From: Beroe forskalii
Lineage: Eukaryota; Ctenophora; Nuda; Beroida; Beroidae
NCBI GenBank assembly: GCA_011033025.1
Contig: WFMF01000199.1
Coordinates: 1-64,000, forward strand
DNA: 64,000 bases
Direction: 5' to 3'
Translations under genes and position numbers: made by a program
Shown here: one piece after another, positions 38,901 through 50,900 of the stretch
How positions within the stretch are numbered: the stretch's first letter is position 1
How the letters are laid out: every line of letters begins with the position of its first letter
Notes under the pieces: model-generated
What the model was told of the DNA's origin: nothing
Databases searched by the model: none
Seen by the model: only the letters and a program-made list of their open reading frames with translations

Positions 38901-41900
38901 CCCTGATAATGACGTCATCAACTCACTACATTAACCCCTGATAATGACATCATCAACTCACCACATTAACCCCTGATAATGACATCATCAACTCACCACA
39001 TTAACCCCTGATAATGACGTCATCAACTCACCACATTAACCCCTGACAATGACGTCATCAACTCACCACATTAACCCCTGATAATGACGTCATCAACTCA
39101 CCACATTAACCCCTGATAATGAAGTCATCACTCACCACATTAACCCCTGATGATGACGTCATCAACTCACCACATTAAACCCTGATAATGACGTCATCAA
39201 CTCACCACATTAACCCCTGATAATCATCAACTCACCACATTAACCCCTGATAATGACGTCATCAACTCACCACATTAACCCCTGATAATGACATCATCAA
39301 CTCACCACATTAACCCCTGATAATGACGTCATCAACTCACCACATTAACCCCTGATAATGAAGTCATCACTCACCACATTAACCCCTGATAATGACGTCA
39401 TCAACTCACCACATTAACCCCTGATAATCATCAACTCACCACATTAACCCCTGATAATGACATCATCAACACACCACATTAACCCCTGATAATCATCAAC
39501 TCACCACATTAACCCCTGATAATGACGTCATCAACTCACCACATTAACCCCTGATAATGACATCATCAACTCACCACATTAACCCCTGATAATGACGTCA
39601 TCAACTCACCACATTAACCCCTGATAATGAAGTCATCACTCACCACATTAACCCCTGATAATGACGTCATCAACTCACCACATTAACCCCTGATGATGAC
39701 GTCACCAACTCACCACATTAAACCCTGATAATGACGTCATCAACTCACCACATTAACCCCTGATAACGATGCCATCAACACACCATATGAAAATGACGTC
39801 ATCAACTCACCACATTAACCCCTGATAATGACGTCATCAACTCACCACATTAACCCCTGATAATGACGTCATCAACTCACCACATTACCCCCTGATAATG
39901 ACGTCATCAACTCACCACATTAACCCCTGATAATGACGTCATCAACTCACCGTAGAGCGCTTGAACGTTGTAGGCATCCCCAAGACCCATGTCCAGCTTA
40001 TTCTTGAACTCCTTTATCATCACATTCACTATCTTGGTAGATGCTTGCCTGAAATCATAGCGGCATGTTATTTCAGTGGCATTTCTGATAAACTTTATCA
40101 TGATTTGATTTATCACAAGGGCAACAAACAAGTTTGATATCCGATGGCTTTCGGAACCCCAGATTTGATTCATCTATGAAGCTATGACTAGCGGTGATTC
40201 TGGACACAATTCTAAACTCAAATCTGAGTTTACTAACCTAAATTGGGATATAATGACAACAATTAAAACATAAAACGAAACTGTCTCTTTCCTTAGTCTG
40301 AAAATTGTGGTTATTCAAAATTTGGACACGAGTCTTGAAACACCCTGTATATGGGCTATTGGGCTAACCTTATTGAACCTTATTGCTTTATTGAACCTAA
40401 TTCCTGATTCCGTGGGTAATTCACACCACAGAATCAAATGATTACATACACAGTCACAACGTGACAAGTTACAAGAAATAGGAGGTTCAGAATCTGAACC
40501 TCCTATTTCTTGTAACTTGTAGTTGTGCTATATGATATTTATGGTAGTTTGCGCCGCGCATACGAAAAATAGGGTCGATTCAATACCTAAGCAACTCATA
40601 AATCATAATATGATACTGACGTTTATCTGATAAACGTCAGTATCATATGATTTATGAGTTGCTAAGGTATTGAATCGACCCTATTTTTCGTATGCGCGGC
40701 GCAAACTACCGTAAATATCATATACTCATATAGCGCAACTATATAGTTTAGGTACTTCATTATGTAATTTATTTAAGATATTATGTAAATCTTCCTACGT
40801 AGTGCTATATGCTAAGTTTTACTACGTAAGTGAGCCTTACAGTTACCAGCAATTCAGTGGTTTAAGTTGCAGTATATTTTTTCCGTCTAGATTATATATA
40901 CTGGTATTTTCTACAGTGTAAAAGTGTTGTAAAAGATCTTACTGTTTTATTTTACAGTGCTATGACGTCAAGTAATATTATCATATTGATGTCATCGATT
41001 TGATTCACAAATGTATGGAGCACAATGTATGAAAAATCACGCTAAATAACGAAAATGAATAGAAACTTCTAGGCCCAAAATCGCAGAAAATTAAGAAACT
41101 TTTGCCCAACAATTTCAATCAGTTTCTTAGAGTTGAAATTATAAAACTGAGTGTAACTGTAATTTCAATTTAAAATCAGAATTGTTATAAATTGTTTTCT
41201 ATCACAAAACTGGGTTTATTTAAGAAAATCACGAAACTTTGGGCTAACAATCCACTGAGTTTCTAAGAAAACTGAGTGTATTAATTGTACAGTGTACAAT
41301 TCTAAGTAAACTGAGTGTATAATGTATTTGTGCAGTGTATACTGTATATATTTTTAATTCACCCTGCCTGTAGTCACACATACAAACTCGGTGATCTGAA
41401 AATGAGCGGGGCATTGGCATGTAATTTGCATAGGTATCATTAGTTAATAGTGTAGTACACTCTACATGGAGGTTATCTCGTTGAACGAGAAAGGTATATG
41501 TACCAAGAGTGCCATATATAGAATTAAACCGTATACTGTATATACTCACAATGCTCTGCTGTAAACTGTCTGTATCTGCCTTGGATCTTTGTTACAGTGG
41601 AGTCCTGAGGCAGAGAATCAGATTACTTGGAAATGACATGAAGAATTTGCCGAAAATGACAAGAAGAATTTGCCGAATATCCCAAATATAATATGACCAA
41701 AATATGCGTATGGAACTAAAGATGACGGCGTTTTATTTTGTTTTGAAGATTATACTACTACTTCGTTTCCCACCAAATCAGATTAGTAAATTTCTTGTAA
41801 AATAATAAAGTGACTATAAATAATGATGCTGTAATGATAGAAAGTTAGGTGATTTTATATGAAGAGTTAGGTGATTAATGAAGAGTTACAAAGAAGGTTG

Positions 41901-44900
41901 CTAACTGATTGCTGATGGAAATATTATGCAAACAAGTACAGTCGCATATAATCATTCATATAATATTTCTTGTCCTAGGGAAGACTAAAATTGGTAAAGC
42001 CTGAAGTCATTAACTAACTCCATATCACTCACAGTGAAACCCCATTTCCATCAACTAAATCTACCAAGAATGTGCATTGTATGTGTTCCAAACATGCGGA
42101 AATATTACATTCTGGCAATTATAATTTATAATGAATCCGGCAGAGTAAATAAAATATTACAGGATTTAATATTAATATGCGTTTCATTAGCACTATCATG
42201 ACGCAGTTAGCTTCATATTCGAGACATAATAGAACCGACCAAATTTATGGAATCATGGAGTTTAATATAATTTTAATTTTAGTTGAATATATGAAATATG
42301 CTGAATATGAAATATTCCCAAAAAAGTTTCGGACAAACAAATAAAATATTATAAATACCGGTTTTAGAAAGATTTTTGGAAAGATTTTATTCGACGCAAT
42401 GCTGGCTACAGAGCACTATTGTACGTAGCTCATGCCCCATTGGCCATACTTTATAAGTTTATACAGGATTAAAGAATAAAAGTACACTCTTGGACAGCGT
42501 GTTCCATGGTAGTATAACGTGTGGTAAGATTAAGTGTGGTAAGATAAAGTGTGGTAAGATAAAGTGTGGTAAGATAAAGTGTGGTAAGATAAAGTGTGGT
42601 AAGATAAAGTGTGGTAAGCTAACGTGTGGTAGGATAAAGTGTGGTAAGATAACGTGTGGTAGCTTGGTTGGGAATATTCACCATTTGCGAATAGACTGCA
42701 ATGAGAAAATGACGTTTTCCTCTGTCAATTTACATGAGTACTTTCGTACACTTTTCATTGATTTTGTGGAAGAAAAACATACAAATGTCTACTGTCTAGA
42801 CTTGAATGTCTAGATCTGAGAAGGAACATATTGAGAGGTTTTGTAACTAGCAAAAATTGCAAACCGCGATATTATGCACCGAGCGCGAAGCGCGAGGGCA
42901 TAATAACACATTAAGACCGAGGCCGAAGGCCGAGGTTTTAATGGAAGGTTTGCAGTTTTTGCGAGTTACAAAACCGAATTATGCAACGACAATACATCTA
43001 GGTATATATTTCGGTTCAATTATGTATAATTCAAGCAAGAATATGAGAATATTTAGTGTTATTGGCTTGTCCAGTATTTGAGATATTATGATAAGTGCAG
43101 CTACTGTATCCTTCAGAGTTCAGTGTGAAATCTGCGGTCTGTCACCCCAGTGTTCATTTTTAACACCTCTCCCTCCTATAGTAAGGTCACGTTTTGAAAA
43201 ACACTAGAGCTTAGAATGCCAAAATGGTTTTATTATCAACTGTAGTTCCATTTTTTGGCACTGTAGTTCCACTTTTTTAAAAGTGTAACTGTTTTAGCGT
43301 ACATAACGGGTATAAAGGAGCACTGCGTAAACCTCCTTAGAAGTTGCATAATGTCATATAATGTGTCGACAGCAGACTTCCAGACCCTATTAGTGTTTCA
43401 TCCAACATACACATTACACATGTCTAAACTAAAATAAAAGTGGTGAAACTTCGAAGTTAGAAGATTCTCGAAATTTCGTCGGCGTATAAGTTTTCCCGTG
43501 GGATCCTGACATTGACCAATCAGCATGCGACTTTACGATCAACCCACGCGATGATTGGTCTAACTTACACTAGACACAAATCTGGACATTTACCAGACGC
43601 AAGTCTAAACTTTCGTCTAAAATTAATCAATGGGGAGGTTTTCACAGCACGAACTTACAGTTTGCTCTATTTTTGTTCTATTTTTGTATTTTTGCCCGTT
43701 TGTTCCACGGAGCAACTGGCACCAACTTGGCACTAACTGGCACCAACTTGATGTGAGTGGGTGTGTGTATATTTTGTTCTATTTTTGTTCTTGCGTGTGA
43801 CACACACAAAACAGCCGGCTGTGAACAAAAACACAGTATTATATCCCTGCACTAAACCCCGCGCGCGAAACTGGCGGGTAGGATGATGTCATTATCATAG
43901 CTCAAAGTAGTGAGATGATGACGTTCAACTGCCTATTTCTCTTACGCGTCGTTTAAATGTCAAAATGAAGAACGGTAGGCGGCATGAGACGCAGTACACG
44001 AGTATACCCCAATGGATTAAAGTGATGTAATAAAGTGTCAAATTATAGCATGTCAGAAAGTCTGACACTGAGTTAAACCAGACTTAGGTAACCAACTAAA
44101 GTCTTAAATATTAAAAACCTGAATAAGTTAATAATACTAAATGATATCAGACACTCAGATATATGATACTGTATGTATACTGTAATATATACCAAAATTT
44201 ATCGCGGTTGCATCTCAATTAATAACTTGAATTTCACGAAGTTTCACTTCGCTGAGCCAAGAAGAGAATACAGAAAATAATTCATTTTATTGCATCTCGA
44301 TTCCTTTCATGAACTGGATCTGACAGACGAGAATATTATATTTTCCTCTGAACCACAGACCAGATTCCGAGTCGAATTCCACGATCTTCAACATCCCTTT
44401 TCCACGAGAACATGACGACTGAGACCGATATCACTTCCAGGGATTAGAATGGCCAAGTATCGACCTTGAACCGCCTATAATACAGTCCAGTGCGTGCGAC
44501 ATACAGAATGCCAAATCACCACCTAAACCCCGCTCGCTAAAAATAGGCGGTTCAATACGTCATCAACTTGCTACATCGCGCTATGATAGTGACGTCATCC
44601 TACCCGCCTATATTTCTTGTGCGCGGGGTTTATATATGGCGGACGCTGCGATGACAGGCTTTTAATAGCGGTTTTATATATGGGATATATTATATGTAAT
44701 TCACTACTGACACATGTGTTTTGTTGGAGTTCAGTGACAGCATATTATGTTGTATGTGTGGTGTTATGAAAACACTGGCGGCGTTTTATAGCTCAATATA
44801 TCAAACCGTATTCAGAGCTTCAAATCTTCTGAAATATCTGCTGACCAATCAGAGCGCAAGTTCACGGATACCTCGTGCAGTGATTGGTCCATGTCAAGTG

Positions 44901-47900
44901 TGCAGTGGGTAATACACCGCCAAGTGTACGAGTGGTGCAGCCAAACTAATTCAAGCTTTCAAGCCTGCTCTTCCTTTATCATGTTTATAGTGGTCACAGC
45001 AACTTAGTTCTTTTAATACGGTTCGTAATAAAAAAGCTCTTCGGGCTCGAATTATTAGTTCGTGACCGAATAATTACTTATATGATGCCTGAATTATTGC
45101 TAATCTTTTCAACGTCATCCCTATTAACCCAGATTGGACAGCTTTTTTGTTTCTCGATGAAAATCGATGAAATTTTAGTCAGTAGGTGCCATTGGTCTAA
45201 CTTAAAAAATAAATCAGTATTTTTGAGTATATGTTTTACCGTTCTCGAGAAATCGATGGGGTGGAAATCCACCCCTTTGTCCAATTAGCCAGAGGTCGTT
45301 CGAAAAAAAAGTTTCATAAAATTTCAATCTGAATGATTTATTTCACTATTTATATGGTTTGGTACGGTGAACAAAACTCCTTTTTCGAAAATATTTGTCC
45401 GTTCAGGATTTTGGGGTGGAAAATCACCCCTTTGTCCAATATGAAGTATGAAATTTCAGATGATTAACAAATATGTTTCCATTGAAAGAGTAACGTGCCA
45501 AGCTGATTTTTGGCGATTTCTGTGACGAAATATTCACGCTAGAACTGGTTTTACCTACGAAAATGGTATATTTTCGGGATTTGGGGTGGAAAATCACCCC
45601 TTTGTCCAATATGTGGGTACAGGTCGAAATGACGAAAATCGATCTGAGGGCCATAAAACTGAATTGTACGTAATTTTTTCATTATTTCGGTATTGTATAG
45701 ACGCCTTTGAACAGAATTTACAAGTTTGGAAAGGTTTGGGGTGATTTTCCACCCCTTTGGCACCCGAGACCCTGGTTTTTGAAGGCTAAAATCTTGAATA
45801 TCAGAATTCAATAAAAACACTTCGGTTACTGACATTAAGTTTTTGTGCACAAAAATTATAGTTTTGGTGTCGTATTTACGTTGTTGCCATTGCTCTTATT
45901 CTGCGAATAAGAGCATTTGAGGCGTTTGAGGATACAAAAAATGAAATGAGAAGGATTTCCGAACCTCTGGGATGAATCAGACCAAAAACTCTAGAAGGTA
46001 AGCTGTTTTGGTTCTCTTCTAGGTTATTGCTCTGGCAGACTTACAGTAGCGGCTTCCCAGATGTCAGAGCACTCCGGTCATCTCTTTGGTACTAAGCAGT
46101 ACCACAGCAGTTCTGTGGCATAGCCATAGTGCTGTTGGAACCTATCCAAACTACTATTTGATATGACAGAAGATGTACATAGTGCTGTAAAACGGCAGCT
46201 TCATGATAGTCTTACAGCAGTGTCACGGCAGTTTGATGTAGTATCAGAGCAACACCATAGTAATCTTATGGGCCAGGGCAGTTCCATATGGCCGTGCTAC
46301 TGCCATTTTCATGATACAGCAGTAATAAGATAGAGGGTACAACGGCAGTTTCAACTTTCAAGTAAGCCCCAGCAATACTATAAGAATACTAACATACTGG
46401 AGATTGGATGTGCTACGGCAGTAAAACGGCAGTCTGGTCGTTTTTCAGCTTTGCTGCACATACTAATATGCAGCTTCACAGACGTTTAATGGCAGTGCTC
46501 ATGAAAGACCATGGCATTCTTATTTGAAAGTAATAACAGTATCACTGAAGAGCCCCTCTGAAGTACCAGGACTACAACAGCATTGCCGCGGTAGCGGCAG
46601 TGACATAGCACAACGGCTGTGTCACGGAGGTTAAGTACTGCATGCAAGGGCAGCACCACTTCTCCGTTGCAGCTACTACTTTTTTATAGCAGTGCCAGTA
46701 TGACGTCGGAACAGGTGAATTGCTAATCCAATAGATTTATAGAATTACTGAGGTATACGATATACAGTCGACAATAAAACTATTGCCGCTTTACTACCAG
46801 ACCAGCTTTGCAGTGATATAACAGTTAGGTGCCCTGTTTCTAAAGTGTTTTTAAGTGCCTTATTGTCAATTGAATTGTCATGATATAACATCGATGATGC
46901 AGTTGCATTATTGAAATAAAGCTATAGCACTGCTTAAACACCACCGTAGCCCTCTGGCAGTGACTGGTTCTTCCCAAGATCTGCCTGCTGAATTATTAAC
47001 CCAGTGGTTCTCAGTGACACGATATGTGATTTTGCTACTAGCGTTTGAATACTATCAGACAACCATAAAGACTGAAGCTTGAATCTGCCATTGTAGATTC
47101 TGTCATATCGCGGTGCTGTGGTGAGTACTAAGTACCAGCAGTTAATTGTACCATGCTACCATAGCATAACTGGGTTGGCCTGCCACATGACTGCTGTGGT
47201 ACTGCTAAAGTGCCAAAGTGATGTCGGGGTACCGCATTGGAATGTATCAGGGAGGGCAAAACTAACAGTCTGCGACTATCACTACTTTGATGACCAAAAC
47301 AGCTAACCTCCAAGAATTCTTGGGCCGACTCTCCCCAGAGGTTCGAAAATCCTTCTCATTACCTTTTTTGTTCCACAAATATCCTCAAATGCTCTCATTC
47401 GCAGAATAAAAGCAATAACAATGACGTAAATGACACCAAAACTTTAAATTTTGAGCACATAAACGTATCTTCCATTTAATTGTCGGTAACCGAAGTGTTT
47501 TTTGATGAATTCTGATATTCAAGATTTCAGCCTTCAAAAACCAGGGTCTCGGGTGCCAAAGGGGTGGAAAATCACCCCAAACCTTTCCAAACTTGTAAAT
47601 TCTGTTCAAAGGCGTCTATACAATACCGAAATAATGAAAAAATTACGTACAATTCAGTTTTATGGCCCTCAGATCGATTTTCGTCATTTCGACCTGTACC
47701 CACATATTGGACAAAGGGGTGATTTTCCACCCCAAATCCCGAAAATATACCATTTTCGTAGGTAAAACCAGTTCTAGCGTGAATATTTCGTCACAGAAAT
47801 CGCTAAAAATCAGCTTGGCACGTTACTCTTTCAATGGAAACATATTTGTTAATCATCTGAAATTTCATACTTCATATTGGACAAAGGGGTGATTTTCCAC

Positions 47901-50900
47901 CCCAAAATCCTGAACGGACAAATATTTTCGAAAAAGGAGTTTTGTTCACCGTACCAAACCATATAAATAGTGAAATAAATCATTCAGATTGAAATTTTAT
48001 GAAACTTTTTTTTCGAACGACCTCTGGCTAATTGGACAAAGGGGTGGATTTCCACCCCACCATATTGCCCAGGTTATAGGTCTCAAATTTGAGCTCCACA
48101 TGAAGTGAAAATTGGTACTATGAAAATTTAATCATTCTGCTACAAAAAGCAACCATTTTGACGTCATATAAGTCGAAATTATGAGTACAGTGGCACGTCA
48201 AAGTGATCGAATTGAAATTTCGGATTTTCACCATTTTTGGGGCCACCGTGCAGCAAAACTATTTTATAAAATCCTAAATTTTTTTCTATTCTGAAAAATT
48301 CGATCATAAGCATAAAAATAGTTTCCAGCACTAGAGAAGTTACCAGCTCAACAGAATAGCGCCATACTCTGAGGGTCTATTTTCCACCCCTTTGGCATAT
48401 CTGGGTTAACTTACAGCTTGATGAGTGCAATTAATGAAAACAAATGAAAACAACTTTTAATATATTTTGTGAGTTAGCCAGCACATGTTAGACGCTTAAA
48501 ATGGCGCCAATCAATAAAGTATACGCCAAACGGTTCACAGCCTCAATAAGATGGACGGATATTTTAAATCAAGGTGGTGATTAGGGAATTAAATCATTTG
48601 ATCAACTGCACTCTCAATAACTTATCATTATACATTATCACAACTTTGATTGTATGAAGTAGTGCAGTTGTAAAGTTTAAACGTCATTCCCAATTATTGA
48701 ATAGGCGTCAGTTATATAAGAGTTGAAGATATGAAAAGAATGCCGCGTGGATGTCATCGGAAAATAAATGTTAAAAACCGCACCCAAGTGCTGTTCAGTC
48801 TCCACAACAGATTATTTTCTAAAACTCGAAATGATAATTGTATATTTGTATGTTTTCACCAATCTATCATCATTCATCAAAATAGATCTGTGTATTGGAC
48901 GACATTTGAAACAGCTGAGAAACGAAAGTCAAAAGTTTGTCTTGGTTGATGGAATTACTCCATTGTGTTCATGAGTTTTAGGTAGTTGAACAAACGAACA
49001 TAATTAATTCATCAAACCTATTCATGCTATTGGCGAATAGTCCAAGAGAATATCATGGAAGATTAGGTATGAAAGTTTATAGGGCGGGGACAAGTCTAAT
49101 TTTGTCTAATTTTGTCCAATTTTATCCAACGATTTTTTGTCCAATTCTCAAATATGAGGTTAACCTTGCACAAAATTTAACTTGACCCCGCGGACATATG
49201 TGAAACAGCTGAGAGACGGCGAATGATCGACATACCTTGAGTTATTTCATTCATGATGTCTTGACTGAACGTAACTCTGAGAACCTGATGAGATGTCAAT
49301 CATCTTAAAATTAGCTAATTAATAATCTAATTATCAATTAATTATCAAGAGTTACATAGCCGCTTTGCATGGGCTTAAAATTGCGAAAAGCAATCAATTA
49401 AAAACTACACAGTACACAATACTCTGTTGATAAAAGAACAAAGTGTAAACTCACTGCACTGAACTACAGTGAAACTACAGTGTCAACCCACTGCAGTGAA
49501 ACTACAGTGAAACTACAGTGTAAACTCACTGCACTGAACTACAGTGAAACTACAGTGTAAACTCACTGCACTGAACTACAGTGAAACTACAGTGTAAACT
49601 CACTGCACTGAACTACAGTGAAACTACAGTGTAAACTCACTGCACTGAACTACAGTGAAACTACAGTGTCAACTCACTGCACTAAACTACAGTGTAAACT
49701 CACTGCACTGGACTACAGTGAAACTACAGTGTAAACTCACTGCACTGGACTACAGTGAAACTACAGTGTAAACTCACTGCACTGAACTACAGTGAAACTA
49801 CAGTGTCAACTCACTGCACTGATCTACAGTGAAACTACAGTGTCAACTCACTGCACTGTACTACAGTGAAACTACAGTGTAAACTCACTGCACTGTACTA
49901 CAGTGAAACTACAGTGTCAACTCACTGCACTGTACTACAGTGAAACTACAGTGTAAACTCACTGCACTGAAGTGCAGTGAACTACAGTGTAAACTCACTG
50001 CACTGAACTACAGTGAAACTACAGTGTAAACTCACTGCACTGAACTGCACTGAAACAACAGTGTAAACTCACTGCACTGCACTACAGTGAAACTACAGTG
50101 AAACTCACTACAGTGAAACTACAGTGTCAACTCACTGCACTAGGGTTGAGGAAGTCTGTGAATATCTCGTTGGCTGCTTTCCTGATGTCTTTAGTCAGCT
50201 TCTCCTGGCGTTGGTAGTGGTGGACGCACAGTGCAAACAGCTGAAACGAGCACGGTGCAGAAAGGGGAAATGTTGAAAAAAAGGGGAAATGTTGAAAAAA
50301 AAGGGGAATAGGGTCGAGAAGGGAGAGGGTATAAAAAAGGGTACGGTGCAAAAAGGGGAGGGTGCAAAAAGGGGAGGGTGCAAAAAGAGGAGGGTGCAAA
50401 AAAGTAAGATTGGGTGCAAAAAGGGGCAACAAGGGCGGTGCAAAAGGGGAGGGTGCAAAAGGGAGGTGCAAAAAGGGAGAGGATGCAAAAGAATGAGGGT
50501 GAAAAAATTTTGCAGTGCAAAGGGAGGTGCAAAAAAGGGAGGTGCAAAAAAAGTGAAAAGGGACAAGGGTGTAATAAGGGGAAGAGTTAAGATTATAGGG
50601 TGCACAAAAGGAGAGGGTTCAAAGAGAGGGAGCTAGGGTGCAAAAACAGCTGTGAGCGCAAAAACAGCTTGGTATTGGTCATTGGATTCATCTTCGTAAT
50701 GGAACAAAACTAAGGGCGTTGGTACTGCAGTCAAGGGCATGTAGTTTGTATGTTTCCAGGCACAAAAGCATGGAGTTTTCAAAGCTTTTGGAAGAGGGAT
50801 GAAAAATAGAGGCTTCAATACGTGGCAAGTTGACGCAGTGAATGACAAAGTTAGCTTACATTTTATGGTGCCTGGAGGTTGCACTAAAATAGCAATAGCT

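Larger units (their letters stand above)
40049..45123. other. RhoGEF intron, element-rich
   Basis: Holds palindromes at 40476-40532 and 40521-40740, a GTGGTAAGATAAA array at 42520-42660, and hairpin elements at 43855-43953 and 44525-44630. Also present are paired inverted CCAAT boxes at 43513-43563 and 44843-44892, and two short GC hairpins at 42880-42940 (GCGCGAAGCGCG; GGCCGAAGGCC). No exon was recognised, although at least one short RGS-domain exon should lie between 40049 and 50135. Confidence 0.5.

Noticed and set aside
38520-39950. CRISPR-like array
   Set aside because: Units are contiguous with no unique spacers, in an animal intron; this is a minisatellite.
42490-42813. Protein with KCGKI repeats
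   Set aside because: The frame is a translation of a 15-bp microsatellite; the flanking codons show no homology.
45424-47892. Paired identical 76-99 codon frames on opposite strands
   Set aside because: They arise from the inverted arms of the TTAA element and have no protein signature.
50127-50636. Several long overlapping frames on both strands
   Set aside because: They are products of the purine/pyrimidine repeat. Only 50136-50240 on the minus strand matches a protein family.
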